The notes under the pieces are model-generated. The model did no database searches and had not been told where the DNA came from. It worked only from the letters and a program-made list of their open reading frames with translations. Shown piece after piece: positions 34,190 to 44,988 of a stretch of DNA of 64,000 nt; the first letter of the stretch is position 1; the number at the start of each line of letters is the position of its first letter. The stretch is from Amoebophrya sp. A120 (lineage: Eukaryota; Sar; Dinophyceae; Syndiniales; Amoebophryaceae), in the NCBI GenBank assembly GCA_905178155.1, contig CAJINV010000007.1, forward strand, positions 606,358-670,357, written 5' to 3'. A program made the position numbers and the translations under genes.

Positions 34190-34280
34190 CTGAGTAAAGA
34201 TTTTACTCAGGTCCGGTGGCCTGAGTAAACTAAAACTTTTACTCGGGTCCGATGGCCTGAGTAAAATCTTCATCGGGAGG
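34190..34280. repeat. Inverted CCTGAGTAAA / TTTACTCAGG repeats
   Basis: Three facing pairs of this 10-mer alternate with GTCCGGTGG. A further cluster lies at about 34679-34715. The pairs could fold into stem-loops. Confidence 0.7.
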
Positions 34281-34420
34281 GGTCATGAGGGGCAGGGCCA
34301 TGCCTAAAAAATCTTTCGCGGGCGATCGGGTGGAGAAAGCCCGCTGAAAAAAAAAAAAACTTTTGGGGCTTCCAAGCTGCATTGTCTCCAGAGACCTTTT
34401 CTCTTCTCGACCCTCCCAGT

Positions 34421-34650
34421 CCATGGAGAAAAACCCGGCTGGAAATTCAAAAAGTTTTCAACTTCCCAGCGGCATTTTCTCGAAAGACTTGCGCGGGAAA
34501 GATTCTTGTCGACCGCGTCCATGGAGAAAAGCCCGGGTGGAAATTTAAAAAGTTTTGAACTTCCAAGCGGGATTTTCTCGAAAGACTTCTCGGGAAAGAT
34601 TCTTCTCGACCCAGTCCATGGAAAAAAGCCCGGTTGGAAATTTCCAAGGC
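34421..34650. repeat. About 98-bp tandem repeat, 2.3 copies
   Basis: CCATGGAGAAAA starts units at 34421, 34519 and 34616 (spacing 98 and 97). Each contains AAAAAGTTTT and TTTTCTCGAAAGACTT. Confidence 0.85.
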
Positions 34651-35207
34651 GGTTTTTCTTCGCCCGCAGACTTTACATACTCAGGTCCGGTGGCCTGAGC
34701 AAAACTTTTACTCAGGTCGCGTATCCTTCGTCCTTCGTTTCTGCATTTGTAATGCAGGAATGCAGGAGAAAACATACCATAGCACGGCTTTCCAACTTTG
34801 GAAAGTTGTAGCGCAGAGGTGAAGGACCACTAGGACAACAGAGAGTCAAATTAGTTGAAGTGGCCATCTCAACGTTCCTCCGATGGAGGAAAATTGAAAG
34901 AGCCACGTCAACAGTTTGTCCTTCGTTTCTGCAGTAGCATTACACATTGCCAATCATGGCTTCCCCCCGGCCACATGGCCGCAGGCCTGCGCTCGCTGGC
35001 GAACGAGCGATTGATGGAGGGACGCGGGGACGGGGTGGCGGATCAGCGACCGGTGATGGAGGAGAGCGAAGACGATGGGACGGCTCGGCGCAAGTTGTCG
35101 CCGGTTTGAGTAATGCTCAAAAAGCATGGATGCATCCCCCCCCTCCCCCCCCATTACTTGAATAATGGTCCGACTTTTGTTGGACAAGATCTTGTGAAAA
35201 GTAGAGC

Positions 35208-35248
35208 ATTATGCGAGACGTCGCTTGATTCGTGTTGAACTTGAAAGC
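35208..35248 (+). repeat. 41-bp dispersed repeat, copy 3
   Basis: Identical to copy 1 and also shares the next few bases (TGGCA). A 101-codon frame (35225-35530) runs out of it; I cannot support it as a gene. Confidence 0.85.
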
Positions 35249-35530
35249 TGGCACAAAGAGGGCGGCTTAATTGAGCTACTCCATACCCCATCGCGCCGAG
35301 TAACTGGAAGGAAACCTACCGGAAGATGTGAAGCAAAATTGAAGTTGGAGTTCGAACCACCACTGAGTTTTTTTGAATATCAGGCTCGTCAGTGGCGTGA
35401 GCCCGAGGCAGAATTTTTTTTACAGCTTGCATTTGAGTATAAGCTAAGTTTAAGTACTTCATCTACTTTTAGTGCATGTAGTGAGGTACCACCGTGTGAT
35501 CCTTGCAAAAATGATCAGACAGAAAGCTAA

Positions 35531-37141
35531 AAAGCGTACGTGAAGAAAATCCAGAAGAAACGAGAAGCGAAAACCGTTTGAGAAAATTTCAGTTTATTTT
35601 GACGAGGTGGTCGGTGAAACGACAACGAGTTGTATAGTCAAGGAATAACAGAAGAGGGCCCAAAAGAGCCCTTAATTTCTTGCAAAGAGACGAGAGGGGA
35701 GAAAATGATTACGACCTCCTCATGCACAGTTGAGTTACTGCATTTGCTTTTGATCAAGACGTCATGCCCATGTAGACGGGAAAAACAATGCACGTGAAGA
35801 GAGCGTGGCTTTGCTTATTTTCGTGCCCAAAACCGTGTTCCTACGTCCCGTTGGAACGATTCGATTCTTCTGGAAAGAAACTTTCGGTGTCAACAAGTTT
35901 TTTCAAACGTTGTACGTAGCTCCATTCGGCTCGTTCTTAGTCAGCTTGTGACAACTTCGTGACAGATAAACAACACAACAAAGCAGGAGCACGAAAAAGC
36001 TCGTCGCGGTCGGCCTGTTATGGAGATTTGGATTTAGTATTTTCATCATTTTGTGATTGTGATTTCGGTTCATGGGCAGCCCATGCAGCCACGAAGATGC
36101 TGGTGGTGGTCCCAAAAATCACAATCGGTGCTCGTCGTACTATACCTGGTCTATGAAGACCCCTTCGGATTTTTCAGTCTCGTACCCACACAATAAAGAC
36201 TGTGCAACATCTTCACAAGTTCTCGGTGCAGAGATCGATGTTCTGATTCATCTTCGGTGTGGCCGTCGTGGTACTTTACTGCGTGGTGCTTTTCAAAAAG
36301 AAATCTCTCGGTATGGATGGTGCAGTTTTCAAGCAGTTTCTTGGCTTGATCTTCTCGGTATTCGTGTCGTGCAGCAATTGAGGATAGAAATAGATACACT
36401 TACATGGCAGTGGCACGGTGGTTTTTTTCGTTGCAACTGCTAGTGCCGGATGAGGATCTCACTTGTGTTACAAAGCACTTTGTCCTCAAGAGCTATCAAT
36501 CTACTTATAGTTTTCGTGATTTGCAAGTGCAACAGGTAACGTTGTGCTCTTGTAACCTCAACTAGCACAATAAACAAGACGTCGCGTATTTTTCTTTGAA
36601 GATGACCCCACATCACCGATGTACTTCAGTATCTTGTTTCTGCAGCAAGGACCTGAGGATTTTTTTGCCCCAGTTGTACCCACTTTTGCAATATGAGAAT
36701 GAAGTCGAAAATTTGTTTCCAGCACAAGTAAAAAAGACTTTTTCTGCTTAACCACAATTTTGATCTGAAGATGAGAAAATCGTTGGCCTCCCAAAAGATG
36801 CAGTCTTTCCACCCCCGGATGCTGCTCTCTTCTGCCGTTTTCCTGTTGGCGCATGATCCACCTCTCGCAGAGCTTATCCAAGTGTAAAGTTTTTGTCTGT
36901 GACGGCAGATTCATTCGCGTTTGCATGGTGTGACTACACTACTAGGGACCACTGGTGGTGCTTTTGGTTGATAGAACTTGTACAGACGCGCGTAGTATTT
37001 ACCGATGATGCGGAATCTACTTCATCCCTGGAGGTTGCAGTATACTAGTAGACGACCAGCGACAAGCATCGAAAAATCTGCAGTATAGTTTTTCCTTGCA
37101 TAGACTTTGGGTTGTTTCCGGGAACAAGTTGTGTACGGTTC
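35531..37141. other. Intergenic region
   Basis: AT-rich, without convincing frames, TIR elements or repeats. Confidence 0.45.
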
Positions 37142-40100
37142 GTGGCGGGAGTGGAGCAGGGGGAGCGAAAATTTTGGAACCCCTTTGCAGGCTTGTTCGG
37201 GGGTGGCGAGAAGAAAGTACTCGCTACATAATCTAACTAGACTTGTTCACTTTAGTTTCACTTTCCATCTTTGCAACTGATCTGCTTCACAAGTTGTATC
37301 TTGTTTTTCATCATTTGTCATTCACATAAACAGGACCCGGCCGAGCACGACGATGACGGCGACGATAACGAACGTATCAAAAAAAAAAAAGAATGAGGGC
37401 ACATCAACGTGCGATGGTGTCAGAAATCCAGCTGAGCGAATACGTGATGCGCCAGCTGTGTTGTGCTTGAGGTTGGACAAAGTGTAATTTTGTATTATAG
37501 TCTTGCGCTTTTCCACCTTTTGGATTTGGAGCTAACGCAGAGGGTGAGCGTCTACATCTACGGTGAAAAAATGGTATGAGTTAGAGATTTCCATCCACGT
37601 CGTTGAGATTTTTCCGTTTCATATGAGTGGAGCAGGAAGACACGGAGAAGGCGGCGCCGAGCGTCTGGGAGAGTTTTAAAGGCTTGCTTGGCTTGAGCGG
37701 CGGAACAGATGATGTATTAAAGCGAGCACTTGTGTTACCGCATGTAGAGTTTTCTTGCTTCTGGGCCACTTGTCGTGCTTACACCGCATCCATATTGAGA
37801 AAATATTGCCGGTGTCGTTTCATGACTCGATCGCGAGTCCCCTCTACAGTTTTCAGTTTTACCATGGTATAAATATACACGAATGCAGGGGACGAAGAGT
37901 AGTTTGTTAGCCGGTAGTGATTTGTTCGTTCTGCGCATTTGCAGCTTCCGCGTTTACTTCCTCAGTAGGTGTAGAGCTTTTCCCATTAGGTTTTTTCATA
38001 CGGAAGCACGATCTTTCCGCGGCCTGTGCTACAGCACACTGTCCCTGAAAAAGGCGACGCTGCAGCCTTGGAAGAATGGATGGCGAAACGACATGAATAA
38101 ACAACAAGTTGATCATGTTGATTATAGATGGAGTCGTCGAACAGCTACTTATTCTATTCTTGTTTCTGTCCATGTCAAAACAGGCGGCAAAAAAGGAGGA
38201 GGAACGACAACAAGCAAGGCTAGCTGCCCAGGAGGCAGTTAAGCAAAAAGCCGCTCAAGCAAAAGCTGCCGCCGCCGCAAAAGCTGAAGAACAAGCTCAG
38301 GTAGAAACTGCTGACATCGGCATGCATGTTGACTAGAGAACGAAGTGTAGTTTTCCTTGATAGGTACTTTTTCTTCACTCCTTCCACATTCCTGCGTTTC
38401 GCTCTGAGCGTTGCTCTTTTCGATATTGGCACATTGGCGATGGCAGCCCTGCAAAATGATGGCTCTCGTCGAACAAGTTGACATGGAGGGTGATGAAATA
38501 AAACAAAAAGCTGCACCAGCTGTAGTCTTGCATCTGCTACTTCTCCTGCTATTGGGCCTGTTGTATTCTTGTTTCTGGCAATATTAAAACAGGAGGCGCA
38601 AATAAAGGCCAAGGAAGACGAGGAACAACAAGCGGCCGAGAAACGAAGGCTACTTGCTGAAGCTGCCGCAGCAGAGGCCCGAAGAAAGGCCGAACAGCAG
38701 AGGAAAGACCCAGAAACCGCTGCGAAAAATGCCGCGAAAGCAAAAGCAAAAGCGGGAGCGGCGCATTACAACGTGCAAAAGTGGTGTGGTCGTGAGGATT
38801 CGCATTATTCTACGGCGCATATGTCCTCTGTTGCTATTCAGTCGAGTTTTGGGTTGACTATAGTACAATGGAAAAGTTCTTGTTGTACTGCACACTAGGC
38901 GAGATACTTTGTCCATGAAGCTAAAATAGATTCGTCTTCGAATTATAATGCACCCTGTTCTTGTTCGCCGTTGTGGACTACAAGGCTCGGCGCGTGAGCA
39001 ATCCCTTCGATCGTGCGTTGCGGTGCTGTGAAAGCAATTAGATTTTATAGAAGTAGCACTGTTCTTGTGCTCCACCTCGTCCTTCTTCCTGGAGGAACTT
39101 TCTATATTTTCTTCAACAACTCTAGCAAATTTTGATTTCGTGTTGATTGTCCTGAAGCGCTTCGACGGACAGGAGAAGTCTTGCACAGTATTGCCGCGCT
39201 ACGTACCTCGGCTACCTCGCACTTGCTAAACTGTTGCTATGCCCTACACGACCACGACACTTTTGCACTGGATCATGACGGCGCGGTGGAGTCAGCACAA
39301 AAAGTGGAAGGCGCGCAAGGAAGCCCGCCAATGTCACCATCCAAGCTCCTACCGAAGGAAAAAACTACCCCATCTCGAAAATCGTCATCGTCGTACAGGG
39401 CTTGCAAGAATATACTACGAGCTTGAAGCTCATGTCGGCCGGGAAGGACAGTCCTCTAGAAATACCTACTGACTTCTTGACGATGCCGAACACAACCTGT
39501 GCATAACTGAGCCAGTTGTAGTCTGTCGCTAAGTGGGTCTGCTTTGATCCACGAGAAAAATTAAAGCATAAAATGTCTGGGCGCAACGATCTTCACGAAA
39601 GCGAAGCAGTGGAGCTGTGTTGACAGAAATAACTGGAGAATCAAAATAAGTAAGTCCACGCACGGTGTCTGTATGAATTCGAAGATGAGGTAGAAGTTTT
39701 CTTTTCATACCGTTCGAGAGCCCGCAGCAGTATGCTCTCTCCAGACCTGCACCTGAACGCGCTGATGGAGAACGCTGCCGGAAAACCGAGTGCCATCACC
39801 CCCGTGCCGCCTGCAGGAGGAGGAGGAGGAGGGGCTTTATCTTCTGCCTCGTCGCCGCAGAAGCCAGTTATTTCTTCTTCATCGTCGCCGTCTCCTTCAT
39901 TGCAGTCGAAACCAGTTGCAGCCACTTCAGCAGCTTCATCCCCTCCATATCCCCAGTGAAAAAGCAAACGTACTCACCAGCCTCGAGTAGTGGTCATGCA
40001 GGTCTACTGCGTCATCTAGTCTACATCTGCCGGCGCCTTTGTAGCAACGTCCTTATAATTTCCCCTGAGAAGAGGAGCATAATTGAATTTGTACCTACTC

Positions 40101-41250
40101 GTACTAGTCGTCGTATTTTCGTTTTGTCAACAGGATGCTGAGCTACTCGCGGAGGGCTTTGTGATGTATCAATCTGGTGTCCTCCTCGTCCTCCTCGCTG
40201 ATCAGCAGCACTCATACTACAGACCAAAAGAACTTGTTATGCGTAGTGAAGAATACCAATAGAAACTCGCTTCTTTTGATGTAGCAGAAGTCCCACTGGT
40301 TTCACTGAGGGGCGGGTACGTTTTTACTGAGGATACTCAGGAGTTGTCGAGAGTCAACAGCGCTCCAGGACCAAAGCCGAGGAGCACGCCACCCGCATCT
40401 CCGAAGAAGGAATCAACACCCGCAGCTTCTGCACCTGGTATCCAGAAAGAGAAATGTGGTTTCGTGTAACAGCTTCGATCGTGGACTGACACTATGACAT
40501 GACTAATTCATTTCTCTGCATCCAGTATAGAGATAAAATTTGTCGTTGTCATGCATAGCTACCACCGGAGATTGATATCTCAGAGGAAGACAGCCGCCGT
40601 TCAAGGCTGGCTGGCATGAGAGACATGACTGGTGTTTATTTGCATTTTCTCTGCATCTTCTTCTCAGATTTATTGCACAACTAAGACAGTTTTTTTTTTC
40701 CTGGATACCGGGCGCATCGCCAACTGGAGGAGTGGCAGCGCAGGCTGAATTGCGGAGGGTTCAATCTGCTATCACTCCGACTCCGTCAAAAAGACCTCCA
40801 CCACCTGCGTCTCCGGCTGCAGCTTCAGTGAAGATGAACTTGGGTGCCGCTTTTGAAGAAGCCGCCGCTGCAGAGAAGAAGGGTTCTCCCTCTGAAGCTA
40901 GCACTCGTACGCCCTCTGAAGCTAGCACCTTTCATGATATCCGAATCGAAAATCGCCCCTCGTCCGCTGAAGTACTTATCAAAAGTAAAAATGTCTGGGT
41001 CTGGAAGAATGCAACTTGTGATGCTGTATTTGGATTCCAAAAAAATCTGTATTGCATGAGTAGCAAACAGAATGCAACTTTTGCTACGCTGAGAAGGCAT
41101 TTGTCATGCGGAATAGGCATCAAGAAGCCCTCAAAAATCTGTATTGCTAGGGTATGCATCACAGACATCATGGCTCATGCAAAACGTGCATGACAAGTGT
41201 CAGAATCTTCCAGACCCAGACATTTTTACAGTTGATATGAAGCTGGCTAA
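37142..41250 (+). CDS. Ala/Lys coiled-coil then Pro/Ser-rich protein; 5' end unresolved
   Basis: Recognisable exons: 37142-37216 (FWNPFAGLFGGGEKK), 37334 to about 37370 (DPAEHDDDGDDNE), about 37541-37573, 37636-37713 (EDTEKAAPSVWESFKGLLGL), 38184-38300 and 38593-38766 (Ala/Lys/Glu/Gln heptad-like, probable long helix), 39277-39392, 39728-39945, 40339-40438, 40713-40972, and a last piece giving stop TAA 41248-41250. From 38184 to the stop all phases agree. The join between the 37334 and 37541 exons is not solved and no start codon is assigned. The C-terminal half is disordered Pro/Ser/Ala. GT-AG introns fill the 5' half; introners, mostly worn, fill the 3' half. Function unknown. Confidence 0.6.
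37217..37333 (+). other. GT-AG intron
   Basis: GTACTCGC to ATAAACAG; phase 0, joins GGGEKK to DPAEHDDD. Confidence 0.65.
37574..37635 (+). other. GT-AG intron, 62 nt
   Basis: GTATGAGTTAG to GGAGCAG; joins YGEKM to EDTEKAAPS. Confidence 0.5.
37714..38183 (+). other. GT-AG intron
   Basis: GTATTAAAG to CAAAACAG, phase 0, joins SGGTDD to AAKKEEERQQ. An additional micro-exon inside cannot be excluded. Confidence 0.6.
38301..38592 (+). other. GT-AG intron
   Basis: GTAGAAACTG to TTAAAACAG, phase 0, joins KAEEQAQ to EAQIKAKEDEE. Its last bases resemble those of the previous intron. Confidence 0.7.
38767..39273 (+). mobile_element. Diverged introner IE-J
   Basis: TIRs GTGCAAAAGTGGTGTGGTCG and CGACCACGACACTTTTGCAC match with two changes. 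DR CAT at 38764-38766 and 39274-39276. Joins KAGAAH to DGAVESAQKV in frame. The TIR core GTGCAAAAGT is that of IE-B, but the element is 507 bp. Confidence 0.75.
39393..39727 (+). other. GT-AG intron
   Basis: GTACAGGGC to GCCCGCAG; phase 2 meets phase 2 (TC|C), joining PSRKSSS to SMLSPDLHLN. Confidence 0.7.
39946..40335 (+). mobile_element. Diverged introner, IE-H-like
   Basis: 5' end TATCCCCAGTGAAAAAGC; 3' end GGTACGTTTTTACTGAGGATA trimmed by divergence. DR CTC at 39943-39945 and 40336-40338. Only this removal keeps the frame (SAASSPQ to ELSRVNSAPG). Confidence 0.65.
40439..40707 (+). mobile_element. Introner-like intron with short TIRs (IE-K)
   Basis: GGTATCCAG at the 5' edge and CTGGATACC at the 3' edge. 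Imperfect DR CCTGG/CCGGG (40434-40438, 40708-40712). Joins AASAPG to ASPTGGVAAQ in frame. Confidence 0.6.
40973..41238 (+). mobile_element. Introner IE-A at the end of the Pro/Ser-rich gene
   Basis: TIRs of IE-A; DR GAAG at 40969-40972 and 41239-41242. Splicing yields NRPSSAEAG and stop TAA 41248-41250, so only eight exonic bases (41243-41250) follow the intron before the coding region ends. Confidence 0.8.
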
Positions 41251-41781
41251 AACAACTCTAAAATAGTTGCAATTGGGAAAAAGCAACAGGCATGCTTGTA
41301 GATGTCAGTAGACCCTCAATTATAAATATCCTGTGCTCGTAAAAAAGGATTGGGTTGTAAAGTTCCTCTTGCATCTGCACGCTACTGTTTTTATTTCACT
41401 CCGCCGTACGAAATTGAAGATGCACGGACCTTGAGTGTGATGAAACTGCGCTCTTGAACTTTGCCTCCTTAGACTGACGCACAGCATCCTAGCTCTTAAG
41501 TACGTCGGACAGACCTGCTGCTCTATACATGCAAGACAAGTAATTCTTATCCTAAGAAGTAAGGCCCTTTCGGGCGGGCAGGTCCGCTTGCAAAAAACGT
41601 GCGGCCGCTCTTTCCACTTCCCACTCGTGTCGTGCTAAAAAAACCCATCCCACGGCTGTTGGAAGATCATCCACAACTACGTGGGCCGCCGCGGGGCGCT
41701 TTTCATTCTCATATCTTCGTCCGCGCCCTCGTCCACAGGGCAAAAGGCAGGAACAGTGAGGAGGAAGTTCTCGTTTGCAGA
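41251..41781. other. Intergenic or 5' part of next gene
   Basis: Ends in a strong acceptor (TTCTCGTTTGCAG, 41769-41781), so at least part is intron. Frames at 41599-41865 are open, but the one that continues downstream starts only after the acceptor. Confidence 0.4.
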
Positions 41782-43500
41782 CGAGTTACCCCAGAAAGCC
41801 GTCGAGTTACCCCAGAACGGAAACGTATGGATGTGTCAGAGTTGAAATCGACAAAGTTGAAATAATTTGTCATGCATAAAATGGATGCCAGTTGGAACCC
41901 AGTTCCCAAGTGGCGCATGACAAATTTCGGTGGTCCCTAAATCCAGTTTGTCATGCTGTTTAGGCAAAGAAGAGCGATTTTCTCATGCTACTTTAGCAGC
42001 TCGAGCTGTGACCCCAAACAGGCTTACAATCGGCCTCAATTGCCTGCTCTGCAACACACGTACCTCGGGTCATGCATTTCATGCATTACAAATCATTTCA
42101 ACTTTGACGATTTCACACCTGACGCTCCCATAAAACGTAGCTCCGTTGACCGAAAAAAATCTGGCAGCTGCCAAGTTGACCAAGGACGGGCTATTGTGAG
42201 GAAAAATCCCCCCTCCCCATATCGAAAGCGAGATTTGTGTTGCTGTATTTGAGTACACAAATCACGTCTGTCTTGCTGGAGAGGACTGCAGACCCATATC
42301 AAGCCTGAGTAGAGAGGCTTTGACTTAGGCGCTTAGCATGAAAAGCGTCCGTGATGTTGGCTCAACAGCATGACAAACCGCCTGCACAATGCTGCGTAGC
42401 TTGTCGAGTTGCCTTCTTGCAAGACAGACGTGATTTGAGGTCGCAAATCAGCAACACAAATTTCCGGAAGCATAGTACCTTTTCGATATGGGGAGGGGGG
42501 ATTTTTCCTCTTAATACGGGCTGCGCGTTATCCTGTGCAAAAGTATCGCACTCGTATCAATGCCAGACTAGCATCATGACATCAAGTCTGGTTTTTTATG
42601 TAATTTAGCATGACAAATTGAATTATTTCATGCTGAGCTAATTTGTAATGCATCTACACGAGTACGATACTTTTGCAGTTCATACGCGTCGTGCCTATTC
42701 AACCAAATCGTTTTCTTCCTCGCACCAAGACACCAGGAACAGCCCTTGCTCGGCCGGGATCCACCAAGCCACACGGTGGGTCTCCTCCTTCTGGACGTGG
42801 AACAAGCGCAAGCGGTTTGGCTCTCACAAGTCGTGTATGCATTGCAAATATGTCCGGGTGGTCTGGAAGGTTGGAACTTGTGATGCCTTCTTTGGATTCT
42901 AAAAAAATCTGTATTGCGTGACCAGCAAGAGGCGCGTAGTTTGTGCTACGCGGAGAGGGTAGTTCTCATGCGGAATAGGTAACAGGAAGCCCTCTAAAAA
43001 TCTGTGATGCTAGGTCATGCATTACAGGCGTCATGGGTCAGGCGAAGTATGCATGACAAGCCTAGCAATCTTCCAGACCCAGACATATTTGCACTGCATA
43101 TCGACGGCAGCCGCCGACCGGAAGAATTTCATTCGGGATGTTGAGCAAGAGTATGAATAACGGCGGAAAAGGGAACAATAAAGGCGGCAAAGGGATGAAA
43201 GCTGCGGGAAAAGGGAAAGGCGTGGGGTGGAAGGGCAAGGGAAAAGCTGTCAACAAGGGGAAGAACGGCAAGGGAAAAGGTGCCAAGGGAATTGGCAAAA
43301 TGGGAACCGGCAAAATGGGAAACGGCAAGGGAAAGGGAAGCAGCCGCGACGGAAACGGAAAAGGCAAGGGCGAAGGTGGCAAAGGAAAAAGTGGCAAGGG
43401 AAAAGGTGGCAAGGGAAAAGGTGGCAAGGGAAAAGCGGCGTGGAAATCAGCTTCCTTTGCGGAAGTCGACGCGGAAGGGACGATTAGTGGGCCACTTTGA
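41782..43500 (+). CDS. Gly/Lys-repeat protein, 5' partial, five exons
   Basis: Exons 41782-41825, 42138-42192, a tiny exon inside 42517-42528, 42690-42833 and 43104-43500 give one frame: ELPQKAVELPQNGNVAPLTE, then KLTKDGLRVVPIQPNRFLPR, a Pro/Gly-rich stretch, and from 43138 about 100 residues of GKGKGxKG-type repeats, ending AAWKSASFAEVDAEG and stop TGA 43498-43500. The Lys/Gly part is strongly basic and would suit RNA or polyanion binding; that is inference. Other frames of the upstream exons look more basic but do not connect across the introners. No start codon is placed; it lies before 41782. Confidence 0.6.
41826..42132 (+). mobile_element. Introner IE-F
   Basis: TIRs ATGTGTCAGAGTTGAAATCG and CGATTTCACACCTGACG. 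DR AAACG at 41821-41825 and 42133-42137. Joins LPQNGN to VAPLTEKN. Confidence 0.82.
42193..42516 (+). mobile_element. Introner IE-G
   Basis: TIRs GGAAAAATCCCCCCTCCCCA and GGGGAGGGGGGATTTTTCC. DR CGGGCT at 42187-42192 and 42517-42522. Confidence 0.82.
42529..42684 (+). mobile_element. Introner IE-B, 12 bases after the previous introner
   Basis: TIRs GTGCAAAAGTATCGCACTCG and CGAGTACGATACTTTTGCAG. DR CGCGT at 42524-42528 and 42685-42689. With the previous element removed too, the frame reads KDGLRVVPIQ. Confidence 0.82.
42834..43100 (+). mobile_element. Introner IE-A
   Basis: Starts TGTATGCATTGCAAATATGTC-like with a GT before the usual TATG; ends ATTTGCACTGCATA. DR TCG at 42831-42833 and 43101-43103. 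Joins LALTSR to RQPPTGRISF. Confidence 0.8.
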
Positions 43501-43501
43501 T

Positions 43502-43764
43502 TTATCAAATGCAAAAATGTCTGGGTCTGGAAATTTTCTAGACTTGTCATGCAGGTTTTGCATAAGTCTTGATGTCTGTGATGCGTGCCCTAGCATCACA
43601 GATTTTTTGAGGCCTTCTTGATGCCTATTCCGCATTACAAATGCCATCTCCGCGTAGCAAAAATTGCATTCCCTTTGCTGCTCATGCAATGCAGATTTTT
43701 TTGCCATCCAAATGCAGCATCACAAGTTCCAACCTTCCAGACCCAGACATTTTTACATTTGATA
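43502..43764 (+). mobile_element. Introner IE-A, inverted, at the stop codon
   Basis: DR TGAT at 43498-43501 and 43765-43768; the first copy contains the stop TGA. The interior is the reverse complement of the copy at 40973. If it is removed from the mRNA the stop is unchanged, so it is effectively a 3' UTR intron. Confidence 0.75.
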
Positions 43765-44988
43765 TGATTGAGCTTTTTTCTGGTTGATTGTAACTTTGTT
43801 TTAATTGTCACATGATTTTTACATTTTCACAAAATTCATTCACTTCCGAAACTACACGCACATACTTTCTTACGTCACCGAGATTTTTTACAGCATATGA
43901 AAGCATTGTAACTTTTGTCTTCTTACGTTCTCAATTACCACTTTACAAGCGTCTTCTTACGTTCTCAATTACCACTTTACATTGTAACTATTGACTTGTT
44001 GTAAAAATTTTCAAGATCCACGCGAGCAGCATGCTCGTAAATCTTATGCACTCTATTTTTTTCGCATTCTTTTTGCAAGCATTTATCACCATTCGCACAT
44101 TGTTATTGTAAACACGGACAAATTTTTTACTTTTTGGACACACGACACGCACTAGTTTTTCAATTTCATCGGCACAACAAGCATTGACTTCTGGAACATG
44201 AAAGAATAGAATTTCGGCATTAACAGTTTTTAGTACTACGAACACGCACTCTTCGAAGTAATTGAATACACCGAGGACCTCAAGTTTGAAAATTTTCACG
44301 ACGAACTGATAAAAGAGATAAATGCAAAGAATAGGTTGCAGGACGGGGAAACACGGTCACGGCAAGGGACTTCTTGTTCGCCGAAAAGCAGCAAAAAGAC
44401 TGGTCCGAGGGCAAAAGATCTTCAGGGACGAAGCAAAATAAATTCGCCTATTTAATCCTGTCTCGTCGCCGACGTTTACGTTCGAGTGACAGAAGAACTT
44501 CGAAGATTTACTTTATCGGTCGCGTGGAATATAAAGTTTTTCGGTATTTATTTTGATTTTCGTCCGGATTTTTTACAATGTTCGGTCCGAGTGGTCCTTT
44601 CCGACTCCGTGGTACTCTGGCTCCGAGTAGTTTTTATCACCATATAGTGAGCAGCTCGCGTCAGCGTCAGGCTGATTTTCAGCAGTTCAGTTTTGTCTTT
44701 TTAAGAAAATCTTCCATTGTAGTTGCAAATCGCTTCGTCCCAGCGCTGGTGTACGTCATCGTTGAAGCAGGTGCAATCGTTTTACTACCGACCTATCGTG
44801 GTTGATATTTCGGTTTTCTTTCCTCGTCCTGTTCCGCACGCGGGTGATCTACTTCCGTAAGGCTCTGTTGTCCTCGTCGTCCGTCGTTCTTCACATCTTC
44901 GTCGAAAACAAAAATCGTTCACATCCTCGTCGTCTTTCGTCGTGCGGCCGTGTTGTCCTGCTTTCTTCAGATTCCACTTTGCCCTAAA
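43765..44988. other. Intergenic region
   Basis: Very AT-rich at first, then mixed. Short frames only. Holds the tandem duplication listed next. Confidence 0.5.
43917..43981. repeat. 31-bp direct duplication
   Basis: GTCTTCTTACGTTCTCAATT and its next 11 bases occur twice, 34 bp apart. Confidence 0.85.

Noticed and set aside
33458-34273. Long GC-rich frames on both strands
   Set aside because: Several frames are open together, as expected from GC-rich DNA lacking stop codons; Arg/Pro/Ala-rich products with no motif.
32631-35248. 41-bp repeats as LTRs or target duplications of one retroelement
   Set aside because: Too short for LTRs, too long for target duplications, and no reverse transcriptase or integrase motif between them.
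43062-43550. 162-codon Pro/Leu/Phe-rich minus-strand frame
   Set aside because: It is the antisense of the Gly/Lys repeat and spans an introner end.
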